In this document: one piece after another, positions 1 through 10,228 of the stretch
Numbering within the stretch: position 1 is the first letter of the stretch
Layout of the letters: the number at the start of each line of letters is the position of its first letter
NCBI GenBank assembly: GCA_946902875.1
Contig: OX336351.1
Coordinates: 2,911,761 to 2,975,760, forward strand
Source: Nematopogon swammerdamellus
Taxonomy: Eukaryota; Arthropoda; Insecta; Lepidoptera; Adelidae
Direction of reading: 5' to 3'
DNA: 64,000 nucleotides
Translations under genes and position numbers: made by a program
Notes under the pieces: model-generated
What the model saw: the letters and a program-made list of their open reading frames with translations, nothing else
Told to the model about the DNA's origin: nothing
Database searches by the model: none

Positions 1-228
1 TGAAACCCAAAAACTACACGCAGTGCTGCTAGCGCTTCGTATGTGTGTGTGTGTGCTAGTATCGACACTACACACAAAGAGGAGCAAGTTAGGCACACGC
101 ACAAAACAAATGCACACGCACAACACACTTAAGTAAGTTATAGGCCACGCCCACAGGCTTCAACGGCGTTGTAGAGAAATCGCGCTCAGGACGCCTCTAG
201 GAGGGGCGCGCACATTTGATGCTCTGTG
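1..228 (-). mobile_element. Partial hAT-type MITE, cut by the window edge
   Basis: This is the reverse-oriented relative of the complete element at 9898-10228. Its terminus at 228 reads CACAGAGCATCAAAT on the minus strand, the same 15 bases that end the other copy. It carries an internal (GT)n tract near position 40-54. The other terminus lies outside the window, so the target duplication cannot be checked. Confidence 0.75.
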
Positions 229-542
229 TAGAGAATACATACCAGAAGCTCATCCACAAAGCGGAAAAACAAAGTGCACTTTCACGGAGAGTTTTACAAA
301 CTCGAGGCGTTCTTTTCCACTACTTTACGCTCAGTTAATGAAATTATTTATGCACGGAGAGAAGTCCGTGATTTATTATGTACACTGCACCCTAGAAATA
401 TTGCGGCGAGTTCTTAAGCTGCAAAGTGTAACTTATTCTCCTTAAGGAAAGATTAATTTAGAAGAAAACTAAGATTTATTTAAGTATCGCTCTTGCTTCG
501 TTTACCGCCCGCTTCAACCACTCATTCATGCTTTTTTTTAAA
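229..542. other. No recognised feature
   Basis: AT-rich single-copy-looking sequence between the MITE and a SINE-B stub. I see no repeat, coding signal or RNA gene. Confidence 0.5.
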
Positions 543-648
543 AGGAAACTGACACGGTTGGCTACATAACCTACAACATCCGTAATGTTAGCCCTTAACA
601 CCGGGTTAACTAGGTGTCATGTCAGTGCTTCCCTTCATTTGATAACAG
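543..648 (-). mobile_element. SINE-B 3' fragment
   Basis: Reverse complement of the last 100 bases of SINE-B: the GGAAACTGACACGGTTGGC tail side followed by the ACACCGGGTTAACTAGG segment. It lacks the head and central domain, so it is 5'-truncated. Confidence 0.8.
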
Positions 649-654
649 TCTAAT

Positions 655-770
655 TCGGGCATATACGAAAATCATGAGAGTGGAAAAGGCGGCAGAAGTG
701 TGTCAGGATCACTGCACGTGGAGATCCGTTGTCCCTGCCTACCCCACTGGGAGACGGGCGCGACGTTTAT
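655..770 (+). pseudogene. LINE reverse transcriptase C-terminal relic
   Basis: Translated in one frame this stretch gives a VEKAAEVCQDHCTWRSVVPA-type segment ending YPTGRRA. It matches the end of the LINE fragment encoded on the minus strand at 58056-58337 (VEEAAEVCQDRGTW, YPTGKQA). It is the last part of a non-LTR reverse transcriptase tail, followed directly by a SINE-A. No upstream domains remain. The LINE clade is not assigned. Confidence 0.6.
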
Positions 771-804
771 TAATATGTTTGTTTATTTTCCATACATTCC
801 ATAT

Positions 805-1146
805 AGCGGCGGGTGGCCGAGTGGTTTCGGCATCGGCTTCTCATGCGAGAGGTCCGCGGTTCGAATCCCGTCGGCGTGTACCAATGAGTTTTCTCTGACG
901 AAAAAATGTATGTGCATACCTACACCTGCTGCTTCACCGTTCGGAACCGGTGTAAAACTGTAGGACCCTTCCCTTGCCCTTTACTAGGTGGTAGGCTCAA
1001 ATTGTAGCCGACTGGGTTGGTACCACCATACTGGATGTAAGATGGCCACATAGCAGCCTACCTTCTCGGAGGTGATATTGGCTGGTCGGAGCATGCGCTT
1101 CGACCCCTCCAACTCAGCCACCCATAGAGGATTACATAAAAAAAAA
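805..1146 (+). mobile_element. SINE-A, full ends with internal deletion
   Basis: The 5' head contains a tRNA-like pol III promoter: box A TGGCCGAGTGG near 815 and box B GGTTCGAATCC near 859. Then comes a linker, the central domain (GTAAAACTGTAGG ... CTAGGTGGTAGG ... TTGGTACCACC) shared with SINE-B, and a 3' tail ending GGATTACATAAAAAA. Compared with 5400-5812, about 60 bases between GCATAGCAGCCT and CTACCTTCTCGG are missing. SINE-A has no coding capacity and would need a LINE to move. Confidence 0.88.
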
Positions 1147-1736
1147 TCTTTCATTTTAGGCGGTTTTTTGCGATTTTCTCAAAAACTCCCAAACTTTAAA
1201 AAAAAAATTACAACATATTGTAGCCCGATACGCGTAATTTGACATCCTAAATATTAGCGTAGCTTTAAAACTCACGACACCAGGGCGAATTCGCACTCTC
1301 GCTGGAAATCGCGGACTATACTGAAGCGATCGAAAAGACTATTCCAATATCAATATAAACCCCATTTAATACATAGATAATTCAAGCGTTTGTATCGTCG
1401 ACGTCATTCAACGCGATATCTAGGACACACTGTATTATGACAAGCGAAGCGTAAACATTTAATTTGTGGAGGGCTAGCGCCCGGCCCTGAAGCGAACAAC
1501 GCCCCGCGCTCTGTCGGCAGAGTGACGCATCTGACAAATGAGAAAATTGCGTCGGCCAATAGGCTCCTCGTTTTGTATCGTGCCTTGTCTTCGGATTTCT
1601 CGTTTGATGTCTGTGCCGTCAAGCTGTCTGCGCCGCCGTGGCGGCCGGGTATTGGATCACGAAATTTCAGCTCCCGGAGATGTCGACGATGCACAGCTAT
1701 CGCGTGAAATTAGAGCGCGACACCGGAAAAGCGTTG
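1147..1736. other. No recognised gene; AT-rich then GC-richer sequence
   Basis: 1147-1340 is A/T rich. 1400-1735 is closer to 50 percent GC and has short open frames on both strands, without recognisable protein motifs. I see no repeat shared with the rest of the window. Confidence 0.4.
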
Positions 1737-1756
1737 TATAGCAACCGGTTGCTATA
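1737..1756. repeat. 20-bp perfect palindrome
   Basis: TATAGCAACCGGTTGCTATA is its own reverse complement over all 20 bases. It sits just before a head H3 fragment. It could be a binding site for a dimeric protein or chance; the sequence alone does not say. Confidence 0.6.
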
Positions 1757-1885
1757 AACTTGTAAAATTTAAAAGAATAGCCCCACTGCATCTCTCCCCG
1801 TATATATCGTAAAAGGCGACGAAGGGATATGACTCCCTTCTTATATTACTAGCGCCATATGTCGTGCTTCCCATAAAAAAAAAGA
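1757..1885 (+). mobile_element. Head H3 fragment with A-rich end
   Basis: Contains AAAAGAATAGCCCCACTGC, the TCTCTCCCCGT block and GTCGTAAAAGGCGAC-like sequence (here CGTAAAAGGCGACGAAGG), then jumps to CCCATAAAAAAAAA. The central domain and most of the tail are deleted. Confidence 0.65.
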
Positions 1886-1892
1886 GTAGTGA

Positions 1893-2275
1893 GCCAGCCT
1901 CGATAGCTCAGTGGTGCAGACAGTCAACTGTCGCTATTGAATGTTAAGCAACGCTGGGTGCGGTCAGTGCTTGGATGGGTGACCGCTGACCGTTGGAGGT
2001 CAGCCTCGGTTCGGGTTCCTCGTAAAACTGTAGGTCCCTACCCTCCTAATCTTACTTGGTGGTAGGGTTTAACCCGCCCGGGTTGGTGCCACCGCACTGA
2101 ATGAAAGGTTGGTCGAAACGGTTATTTAAATAGTTTGTGTTTTCCGTCCAGTTCAGTGTAGCCGTCACGACCGAAGGGAAGCACTGACGTGGCACCAAGT
2201 TCAGCCGGTGTTATGGGCTGACATCACGGATGTTGTAGGTGATGTAGCCTACCGCGTCAGTTACCATAAAAAAAA
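1893..2275 (+). mobile_element. SINE-B, full length, tRNA/5S composite head
   Basis: The head begins CCTCGATAGCTCAGTGGTGC (tRNA box A-like). It continues into GTTAAGCAACGCTGG and GCTTGGATGGGTGACCGC, which match the internal promoter region of insect 5S rRNA. It ends in a tRNA T-arm-like GGTTCGGGTTCC. The central domain follows (GTAAAACTGTAGG, TTGGTGGTAGGG), then the SINE-B tail ending in AAAAAAAA. This is one of the most complete copies in the window. Confidence 0.9.
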
Positions 2276-2309
2276 TGCTAATTTTACTGTTCATCTGATT
2301 TAACTTCGT

Positions 2310-2480
2310 CGACACACTTCTTTAGATAGGTTGATAGAAATACTTTATTGCTCCAGAAATATTATAGAAAAACAAGTTATACACAGTTTACTTGAGGTGG
2401 AAAGGCGGACTGGCCCCTTACAGAGATTTCTTCACTTGTTGGATGTTTAAGAGTCATATGTTGTGAAATATATCTACGCA
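2310..2480 (-). mobile_element. Repeat D, LINE-like 3' end
   Basis: Read on the minus strand it ends in an AATAAAGTATTTC signal. It shares GAGGTG(C/G)AAAGGCGGACT and CAGAGATTTCT-type blocks with 10470-10698, 11077-11168 and 54785-54920. The polyadenylation-like terminus and recurrent orientation suggest a LINE 3' UTR; no coding part is present. Confidence 0.5.
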
Positions 2481-2534
2481 GGTAGTAGTAAAATACTTGA
2501 ATGTGGCATTGTAAAATTAAATGTAATTATTGTT

Positions 2535-2760
2535 TCTGTTTTTTCTCGAGGAAATTAAGTCACTTAGAGCGAGGCCGAGAGCCGTACTTTCTCGAAAACA
2601 GTACTAAAGGCCGAAGCTGCATTCACGTAAACCATATACTTCTTGGAAGTAATTCAGTCACTAAGCGTGAGGCCGAAGGCCGAGCTGGGTTCACGTCAAC
2701 GATATGAGTGCTTTGTCTAAAACAGTAAGTTACTAAGGACGAGACTGCAGGTCATTTTAT
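2535..2760 (-). repeat. R70 degenerate tandem repeat
   Basis: Roughly three diverged units on the minus strand, with CTTAGTGACTTA-like starts, TTCTCGAAAA-like middles and GGCCTTCGGCCTC-like ends. The same unit order occurs at 57345-57700 and 59880-60040. Confidence 0.6.
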
Positions 2761-3024
2761 ATTGTGAAATAAAGCATATTTTCATTTGATGAAAAAGTTT
2801 GCTCACCCAAAGTCGACAGTGAAATTTCACTTATGTGTTTGTTACAAGGAGATTCCGGTATTAGGGTTGTCACACATTAAATACTTTTTACCTTTTGACC
2901 AAATTGGTCGCTATGCACTATGACAAAGATATTTTTTTTAATTAAAAGCAATGTGGGTAGCTGTGCTGAGGGAATAAAGGTACTCGACCAGGGCAAATCC
3001 ACCTCGCCCCGTAAAACCACGCTT
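2761..3024. other. No recognised feature
   Basis: AT-rich sequence between R70 and a minus-strand SINE-B. Nothing shared with other parts of the window was seen. Confidence 0.4.
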
Positions 3025-3322
3025 ATGTAAACTGACACGGTTGGCTACATCACCTACAACATCCGCGATGTCAGGTGAACTAGGTGCCATGTCAGTGATT
3101 CCCTTCATTTCATGTCGGCTACACAGAACTGGACGAAAAACACGAACTATTTACATAGCCGTTTCGACCGACGACGTTTCATTCAGTGCGGCGGTACCAA
3201 TCCGGGCGGGATGAACCCTACCACCTAGTAAGATAAGAAGGGAAGGGACCTACAGTTTTACGTGGAATCCGCACCACGGTCAGCCTCCAACGGTCGAGCG
3301 GTCACCCATACAAGTACGTATA
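3025..3322 (-). mobile_element. SINE-B, minus strand, head degraded
   Basis: Tail (AACTGACACGGTTGGCTAC), body and central domain are present in reverse. The head survives only to the GGTCGAGCGGTCACCCAT part of the 5S-like block, then diverges. Confidence 0.85.
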
Positions 3323-3344
3323 TAGGTGATGTTGCAACCGTGAC

Positions 3345-4007
3345 ATATTCCAAAAACCGGCCAAGTGCGAGTCGAACTCGCGAACTGAGGGTCCCGTATC
3401 GCCATGTCATGGTCAGCGCCACTCACGCCATCTATTAGTACCTTCCCTTAGCGTCACTTTGGGCCCGAAAGGTTTTTTTGATGAAACCAGCAGGAGGTTT
3501 TAGTATGTTGTTAAGCATGTTATTTTGACTAAAAAACCATCGGGAGACAATCTCTAACGTGGATGAGTCACCAGTTATGACGTCATCAAAATGGCCGCCA
3601 CCGCGTTCAAAGTTTTGCGTATACAACAAAAAGTATGTAACATACAAGCCTGTATTATGAGATGGCCTGTATTATCATATTATATATCATATTAGTTAAA
3701 ATTCATGATTAGTTAAAATTCATGATTAGTTAAAATGCTTCATACTGTTGGTAGATGGCGCGCATACGGTTTTTAGTTTATTCTATGGAGACCCCAGTGA
3801 ATTTTTTACTTTTTCATATTTTTTTATTATTTTTTGTTATATCGGCCATAATAACACATATTCTGTGAAAATTTCAACGGGTTATCTATTACGGTTCAAG
3901 AGATACAGCCCTCGGACAGACGGACAGATGGACGGACGAACAGACAGACAGACAGACGGAGTAGGCTTAGTAATAGGGCCCCGCACGACGGATTCGGAAC
4001 CCTAAAA
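3345..4007. repeat. Repeat G with internal insertion and (CAGA)n tract
   Basis: Begins AACCGGCCAAGTGCGAGTCG and ends CGGAACCCTAAAAA, the two ends seen in the other G copies (21700, 25106, 52055, 53270, 55560). It contains ATTTCAACGGGTTATC and a GACAGACGGACAG microsatellite around 3915-3960. About 3445-3655 is extra compared with other copies, and a 17-bp TTAGTTAAAATTCATGA unit is repeated near 3693-3730. Confidence 0.7.
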
Positions 4008-4120
4008 ATACATAATATAACCAGATAATAATTTTGAAGAAAAACAATAAATATCTATAGAATAAACATTTTTAGGTACTTACTTCAACTTTTTTCCTCA
4101 TCGCGTTTTAGTTTTTACAA

Positions 4121-4654
4121 GCTGTGCCCGCGGCTCCGCCCGCTCTCATATTTCACTTCACTGCTAACTTCATAAGCTAATTAGCGTGATAGTAAGTAGC
4201 CTATAGTTGATGGGAAGAATCAAGCTATCCGTAGAATTTTGTTTTATTAAAATCGGTTCAGTGGTTCTCGAGTTATAAGCGGACTGACAGACATACAAAG
4301 CGGACAGACGGACATACACTCAGACACTCAGACATTCAGACAGAAAGCAGACGTTGGATTTTATTATAGGTAAGGAAGGATAAGGAAAAAGGAAATAAGG
4401 AAATAAGGAATAAGGAAAGGATAAGGAAGCTGTGCCCGCGGCTCCGCCCGCTCTCATATTTCACTTCACTGCTAACCTCATAAGCTATTTATCGTGATAG
4501 TAAGTAGCCTATAGTTGATGAAAAGAATCAAGCTATCCGTAGAATCGTGTTTTATTAAAATCGGTTCAGTGGTTCTCGAGTTATAAGCGGACAGACAGAC
4601 ACTCAGACAGACAGAAAGCAGACGTTGGATTTTATTATAGGTAAGGAAGGATAA
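4121..4654 (+). repeat. Two tandem copies of a CGCGGCTCCGCCC repeat
   Basis: Copy 1 runs about 4121-4383 and copy 2 about 4429-4654. Both start GCTGTGCCCGCGGCTCCGCC and end TTATTATAGGTAAGGAAGGA. Between them is a degenerate AAGGAAATAAGG tract that looks like slippage of the element's own end. A reverse-oriented end piece is at 46563-46665. Confidence 0.75.
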
Positions 4655-4787
4655 GTAACATTTGTTTTTCCTTGAAGCCCCTACTACGTTTATTTTCATG
4701 GGTCAATCCGTCAATCGTGCGGGGAAAATAAACATGATTAAAATAATAGTGACGTCGTCGAATGTTTACTTTGCGTAGACAGGCGAT

Positions 4788-4857
4788 GATGGACTCAGTT
4801 GGTAGAGCCTTGGGCGTGTGATCTAAAAGTCGTGGGTTCGAGTTCCACGTCCGATTA
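4788..4857 (+). tRNA. tRNA-Lys-like relic or SINE head
   Basis: Contains box A-like ACTCAGTTGGTAGAGC and a good box B and T arm, GTCGTGGGTTCGAGTTCCAC. The order and spacing resemble tRNA-Lys, but the anticodon stem does not pair properly and I cannot place an anticodon with confidence. It is followed about 55 bp downstream by a T-run, a possible pol III terminator. Most likely a pseudogene or the head of an unrecognised SINE. Confidence 0.35.
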
Positions 4858-5399
4858 TCATATAAGTACGAATTATTGTAATCGTTGTTAGTAATTTTTC
4901 TTTTTTTTTTCTAGCATAGAAAAAAATCTAATTTTTTTCTAATTGCCAACAAAAATGTACCATAGACATACCACGTACTTTTGCCAGACTGCGGAAAGAC
5001 AAAGCACATATCTCAGACAATCTCTAAGGTTTGTATGTATTTATGTATATTACATAATTGGTCTTTCATTAGTAGGTAACGATACGCTAAGGGGTGTATG
5101 TGTATCAGATACTGATCACGTTCCCATACCAATTTTTTTTACGATATAAAAAACCTACTCACTCCTCAAATTTAATACGTGAAGTGCGCGTAGATGAAGT
5201 GGGTCTATTATAATCAAGTACAAGGACCCATACGGTATTAGCCTCCTTTTGACTTCGCCGCAGTCGGGTAAAAAACAAAGCGTGGTCACTCAAAAAATGC
5301 CATTTCGGCATTCATCGCTTCCTGTCACAGTGGCGACAATCGCGGACGAGCGCAAAATGACCAGCGCGCCAGTGGCGGGGCAAGACCTATATTTTATAA
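4858..5399. other. No recognised feature
   Basis: AT-rich to 5160, then mixed. Short open frames have no recognisable content. SINE-A begins at 5400. Confidence 0.4.
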
Positions 5400-5812
5400 G
5401 CGGCGGGTGGCCGAGTGGTTTCGGCATCGGCTTCTCATGCGAGAGGTCCCAAGTTCGAATCCAGTCGGCGTGTACCAATGAGTTTTTTCTGACGACACAA
5501 TTTACGTGCATACCTACACCTGCTGCTTCACCGTTCGGAACCGGTGTAAAACTGTAGGTCCCTTCCCTTGCGCCTTACTAGGTGGTAGGCTCAAATTGTA
5601 GCCGACTGGGTTGGTACCACCGTACTGGATGTAACATGGCCGCATAGCAGCCTCGTATAGCCAGTCCAGTATAGCCAGCAATCCAGGGAAGTCTCCGGTA
5701 TGGCACCTACCTTCTCGGAGGTGATATTGGCTGGTCGGAGCATGCGCTTTGGCCCCTCCGACTCAGCCACCAGCAATGCAGCAATATGGGTATACCGGAT
5801 TACATAAAAAAA
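5400..5812 (+). mobile_element. SINE-A, full length
   Basis: Complete order: tRNA-like head (TGGCCGAGTGGTTTCGGC, then AGTTCGAATCC), linker ending GCTTCACCGTTCGGAACC, central domain, the ATGGCCGCATAGCAGCCTC region, and the tail GAGGTGATATTGGCTGGTCG ... TTACATAAAAAA. A short extra piece (CAGCAATGCAGCAATATGGG) lies inside the tail near 5771. This copy is the best reference for SINE-A here. Confidence 0.9.
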
Positions 5813-6465
5813 CAAAATAATTTTAATGTGGGCAAGATATATTTTGCGAGGCCCTCTCTGGTGGCATGGATTGTATGGATTTTCACTGTTGAAATGGATT
5901 TCCGGTATACTGATAAAATCAAACATTTTTGTCAGCATACCTTTCGTCGATAAAATTAAACATAATCAAATTGCAATAATATAGCCTTCACTGCCTCTGT
6001 CCTGCGTTCCCATCTTGTGTCTGATAAAGGCTTTATAGTAAGCTTTAGTTTGCCTTTGATTAAGTCTAAACATGTTTACTCGGGGTCTCTTTTAATAGAT
6101 CTAGGTGAATATTTTTCATGAATCAAAACTGCATGAACTTTCGAGGCGCGAGGCCCCTTGGGCCGCGAGGCCGTGGGCGGTCGCCCACGTCGCCCACGCC
6201 TTGCGCCGCCTCTGCAGCGCGCAAAGCCGCAACTATCAGCCGAAACGAACTGAGCATTATGTAACTAAAGTTGGAAAACGTCGCAGTTTCATTATCTAAA
6301 CCTTAGTTACAAAAACTTGCAATTTACGTTTTTAAGGTTCTTTACCAAAATAGTACAAATGAACCCTTAAAGTATCACTACGTTGTCCGTCCGTTCGTCC
6401 ATCCGTCTGTCTGTCTGTCTGTATGCATGTCACGGTCACAGCCCTTTAACTTCTAACCTGCTGTT
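5813..6465. other. No gene; GC patch and short (CTGT)n tract
   Basis: 6130-6240 is very GC-rich (GCCCACGTCGCCCACGCC). 6385-6425 is a GTCCGTCC/CTGTCTGT microsatellite like that inside repeat G, but the G borders are absent. No coding evidence. Confidence 0.4.
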
Positions 6466-6714
6466 TTTTTTATGTAATCCGGTATTACTAGGTGGTTGGC
6501 TCAAATTGTAGCCGACTGGGTTGGTACCACCGTACTGGATGTAACATGGCCGCATAGCAGCCTCGGTTGTGTTCTCCTCTAGTCCAGTATAGCCAGCAAT
6601 CCAGGGAAGTCTCCAGTATGGCACCTACCTTCTCGGAGGTGATATTGGCTGGTCGGAGCATGCGCTTTGGCCCCTCCGACTCAGCCACCCATACCGGACT
6701 ACATAAAAAAAAAA
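6466..6714 (+). mobile_element. SINE-A 3' half preceded by an inverted tail stub
   Basis: 6484-6714 is SINE-A from the TACTAGGTGGT of the central domain to the A-rich end. Immediately before it, 6466-6484 is the reverse complement of the SINE-A terminus (TTTTTATGTAATCCGGTA). The tRNA head is absent. Confidence 0.8.
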
Positions 6715-6735
6715 TTATCGCTATTAATAGTTTGA

Positions 6736-7043
6736 ACCGTGTGGGGCCGGTACTTTAAAAGAATACCCCCACTGCATCTCTCCCCGTGTATGTCGTGAAC
6801 GGCGACTAAGGGATATGGCTCCCTTCTTACCTTACTAGGTGGTAGGGTTCATCCCGCCCGGGTTAGTACCGCCGCACTGAATGAAACGTCGGTCGAAACG
6901 GCTATGTAAATAGTTCGCGTTTTCCGTACCGACATGAAATGAAGGGAAGCACTGACATGGCACCTTGTTCACCCGGCGTTATGGGCTGACATCACGGATG
7001 TTGTAGGTGATGTAGCCAACCGTGCCAGTTTCCATAAAAAAAT
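6736..7043 (+). mobile_element. H3-headed SINE-B
   Basis: Starts CCGTGTGGGGCCGGTAC (head H3), continues through ATCTCTCCCCGTGTATGTCG and GGCGACTAAGGGATA, then joins the SINE-B central domain at CTTACTAGGTGGTAGGG and the SINE-B tail ending TTTCCATAAAAAAA. The tRNA/5S head is replaced. Confidence 0.88.
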
Positions 7044-7204
7044 AAAAAAAAAACGCAAGAAGGAACGTATGGCTTCGAAACCCTCTGTGTGTGATCAACG
7101 TTCTCACTTAACAGGTTTTGTTTCCTCATTTCACTGCCAGCGCTTTTGTGCATCGACGAGTTATCTCGTTACGCACCATATGGCGTAGCGTTATTCCCAG
7201 GATG

Positions 7205-7350
7205 AAGCCCCCATTGCTCGCTGGATAACCAGGCCAGGTGGGACGACGACATCAACTACGTCGGCGGAAAGCAGTAGTTCCGTACGCCGAAGCCCGGGAG
7301 GACGGAGGAAAGTTGGAGAGGCTATGTCCAGTAGTGAACGCTTACACACT
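7205..7350 (+). pseudogene. RTE-like LINE reverse transcriptase C-terminal relic
   Basis: Encodes a RWDDDINYVGGKQ-like segment with a stop where the relative at 27110-27389 has W, followed by an EDGGKLERLCPVVNAYT-type end. Only the last 40 or so codons are left. It lies directly before a SINE-B head. Confidence 0.6.
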
Positions 7351-7355
7351 TACAC

Positions 7356-7464
7356 TCGGTAGCTCAGTGGTGCGGTCGATCGACGTGTCGGTCGTGATCA
7401 TAAGCACACCTGGGCGCGGTCAGTACTTGGATGGATGACCGCTCGACCGTTGGAGGCTGATCTT
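7356..7464 (+). mobile_element. SINE-B composite head only
   Basis: Contains box A-like GGTAGCTCAGTGGTGCGG, the 5S-like GGTCAGTACTTGGATGGATG block and CGACCGTTGGAGGCTGA. It stops before the T-arm and central domain. This is the second head subtype (CATAAGCACACCTGGGCG instead of AAGCAACGCTGGGTG). Confidence 0.8.
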
Positions 7465-7797
7465 TGTATATTGTATATTGTATATTGTTGTATATTGTTT
7501 ATTAAGCATTCATTAGACAGCATGACTGTACTCGAATTTGTCACAATTTGTTCTATCCGATTCGATTACACCCACGAAGAAGAACCGGTAAGAAACTTCG
7601 CAGGTTTTTTTTTCATAATAATTTTTACAAGCATTTAGTGACTATCCACATAATAACACCGCCTACAGTCGATTGAAAATACAGCTTGAGAGCAAGATCA
7701 AAAACAGATTTTTGTTTTGTTTTTGAAGTTCTGACTGCAAGGACTTAATTTAGTGGATCAGGTGTAAAGAGCCTTTGTCAAATTTTTGATACGTCAT
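7465..7797. other. TATATTG microrepeat, otherwise nothing recognised
   Basis: Starts with several TTGTATATTG units (7467-7500). The rest is AT-rich without recognised repeats. Confidence 0.4.
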
Positions 7798-8048
7798 TTG
7801 GGTTCCACGTAAAACTGTAGGTCCCTTCCTTTCTGACCTTATTAATTATCGGGTTTAGTCCACCCGGATTGGTGCCACCGCACTGAATGAAAGGTCGGTC
7901 GAAACGACTATGTAAATAGTTCGTGTTTTCCGTCCAGTTTAGCGTAGCCGGCAAGACCGAAAGAAAGCACTGACGTACCGCATAGTTCACCTGGTGTTAT
8001 GTGCACTACATTATGGTTGTAGTAGGTGATGGAGCCAACCGCGTCTGT
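7798..8048 (+). mobile_element. SINE-B, head missing
   Basis: Begins at GGTTCCACGTAAAACTGTAG, at the end of the T-arm, and runs through the central domain and tail to GATGGAGCCAACCGCGTC. The A-rich end is lost. Confidence 0.82.
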
Positions 8049-8189
8049 TCAGAAAGGCGTAGTGCACACCGCCTTTATATTTCTAATTTTAAATCAGTTT
8101 TCTGCGACCGACGAATTAGTGGTGACTACCCGCAATCCGTTGGCGCGGGTTTCTACGCGCTCGAGGCAGAGCGCATTGTCATTCAAGCA

Positions 8190-8545
8190 TTCGTCGTTAC
8201 CCATTCATCGTTTTCTTTCGAACATTTTTATTTACGATTTCGCTGCCGCTCCCGCCGCCGCCGTCGAGCCGGTCATCACCGCTTCTCCATCGGGTAATCA
8301 AGTGCGTGTCGGTCTTCATGAGTGTAAGCCCAGGATCCTGGTTAAGAGCTGTCCCGCACGCATCCTGCGCCCGCCCGCGGAGAACCAGGTACGTGGCCCT
8401 CTTTCGTTCGGTCGCATCGCATCCATAAAATTCACTCACCTCATTGTCATTTCATTCATTAATACCTACAGTCCATTCTCTTTTAAAATTCCAGCCACCG
8501 AGTTCTGCTTTGTCCCAATGCAGGACTCGGGGTGGGTTTAGTTAC
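8190..8545 (+). other. Weak exon-intron-exon candidate
   Basis: A GC-rich stretch with an open frame (about 8026-8541 reads through) ends in AACCAG followed by GTACGTGG at 8389, a strong 5' splice site. 106 bases later there is a pyrimidine-bordered TTTTAAAATTCCAG acceptor ending at 8494. The intron size is normal for insects. The predicted peptide around the junction (ECKPRILVKS, LRPPAENQ) is not one I recognise. It could equally be a noncoding first exon or chance. Confidence 0.15.
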
Positions 8546-8564
8546 TGGCCGGTGGCGAAGTGGG

Positions 8565-8765
8565 GAGGGGGTGGTGCGGGAGGGGGGGGGGGGGGGGGGA
8601 GGAGCTTGGTGTATCGATTTATGAACCTCACCCCCAAAGAGGGGGGCCGTTTAGGGGGAGGGGGCATACAAAGTACCTCCAAAAAGGGAGCAAAAATGAG
8701 AAATGAAGCATATAAAACAATGAAGGGAGCAGAAAAAGTTTTTAGTTATTTGCCCCCCCCCCCAC
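8565..8765. repeat. Long G run and later C run
   Basis: 8582-8599 is an almost pure G run inside a wider G-rich block (GGGGAGGGGGTGGTGCGGG). 8751-8769 is C-rich. The G block could form a quadruplex, and the two runs could pair in RNA. Confidence 0.6.
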
Positions 8766-8818
8766 ACCCCCTAAAAAATTCTAACGTATAAAAAACTCAT
8801 TAGCTAATTACGATTGCC

Positions 8819-8975
8819 TCTTCTCCGGCGCTGCGGGAAGTGCAGCCCTTCCGTCCTTCAAAGCGCAGGCACCCATGCTCGCCTCCGCAAGCCTCAGCCG
8901 CTACGGCTCACACGGGCGCCTGCGCTTTGTTACAGCGGACGGGGGCTCCACTCCCTCCGCGCCTCCGGCTTATAT
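8819..8975. repeat. GC-rich imperfect inverted repeat
   Basis: The outer arms GGGAAGTGCAGCCCTTCCG and CGGGGGCTCCACTCCC pair imperfectly. An inner pair CAAAGCGCAGGC and GCCTGCGCTTTG is perfect. A TTATATAAA box follows at about 8970. It resembles a degraded foldback element. Confidence 0.5.
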
Positions 8976-8989
8976 AAACACTCTAAATA

Positions 8990-9549
8990 GCCATACTAAC
9001 AGGTTATGTCGGGGCGGTGAATTTAGTTTTTCCGCAAAGTAGTCATGTCTGACCTGTTCAAATTTTAATTTTTTTTTTTCTCGAAAATTATTGATCTCCT
9101 CGGGCTAATTCTTTCACTAATATTCTTCTAACATTCTAAACTACAGGATATAACTACCAGCAATTTGCTATCAAACCGGCCATTAACTAAACCTCACCCC
9201 AGGACTCCCCTTCAGTGTCAGTTTCCATATACAAAAAAAAAATGCACAGCAAGCGACTGAAGATTTACACAATGAAAGTGGGAGAGCGAAGGTCGTTGTA
9301 GCCGAATTCTCTGGCCAGACGCCAAATCACTTAGCGACGACGGCCGACCGCGCACTCCTTACTAATGACCGTTTAGACGAGAGCCCTTGCCATTATAAAC
9401 ACGCTCTTTATAAGCTTTTTTTGGAAATATCGATTGAGTGTTTTTTTTTTTGGGGCGAAAGGGTTCAAGTATCTGGTTGATATTTTCACAGAATATGTGC
9501 TCGTTCAAAAAATTTTAAAAAATCTTAATAGGTTTGTTGCCTTTTAAAA
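8990..9549. other. No gene; one repeat-G scrap
   Basis: 9470-9505 resembles the GGTTGAAATTTTCACAGAAT segment of repeat G. The rest is AT-rich or mixed and unassigned. Confidence 0.4.
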
Positions 9550-9800
9550 TTTAGCAAAAGGTACAACTTAACGCCATAGGCGTTCTCCTCCAGCCAACCT
9601 TTCGGTTATTATCATGAATGAGTGTGGAGTGGCAGAGAACAAATAAGAATGGTGTAGACAATTTAAGCAAATTAGACAACATAAATATAAATAAATAGAT
9701 CAAAATAGATAGGTAAATACATAGAAATAACACGTATACACGAATACAATATACAGAGAAAACAAACATTAGACTCTAATCCATAAATAGCGAGTAATTT
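9550..9800 (-). mobile_element. Possible LINE 3' UTR fragment
   Basis: Contains TCCAGCCAACCTTTCGG near 9590, like the TTCCAGCCAAACTTTGGGTG of 49925-50045 and 51308-51430, followed by A-rich ATAAATA repeats. No coding sequence. Confidence 0.35.
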
Positions 9801-9897
9801 ATCGTTTCAGAAAGTGAGACAGTATACGCTTTTTAACATAAACACTGACTGCAATAGATGGATTTGCGAGTTCCACATACGGGCCGTTATGACGGAC

Positions 9898-10228
9898 CAC
9901 AGAGCATCAAATGCGCGCGCCCGCCCCTACTAGAGGCGCCGTGAGCGCGATTTTTCTACAACGCCGTTGAAGCCTGTGGGCGTGGCCTATGACTTACATA
10001 TGTGTGTTGTGCGTGTGCATTTGTTTTGTGCGTGTGCCTAACTTGCTCCTCTTTGTGTGTATACACTATGTTGTCGATACTAGCGTCTGTGTTTGTCGAT
10101 ACTAGCACACACACACACACACACATACGAAGCGCTAGCAGCTCAGCGTACGGTTATTGGGTTTCAAATATCATCGCTTAGGGCGCCTCTAGTAGGGGGC
10201 GCGGACGGTAGGTATTTGATGCTCTGTG
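9898..10228 (+). mobile_element. Complete hAT-type MITE with 8-bp target duplication
   Basis: Both ends read CACAGAGCATCAAAT inward, followed by a GC-rich CGCGCCC.CCCCTACTAGAGGCGCC arm. The element is flanked by perfect 8-bp copies of TGACGGAC at 9890-9897 and 10229-10236. An 8-bp duplication is the hallmark of the hAT superfamily. The 331-bp interior holds a (CA)n tract and no coding sequence, so it is non-autonomous. A second partial copy is at 1-228. Confidence 0.9.

Noticed and set aside
805..880. Functional tRNA gene
   Set aside because: Box A and box B are good, but the anticodon arm does not form a 7-base loop and the sequence continues into the SINE-A body; it is a SINE head.
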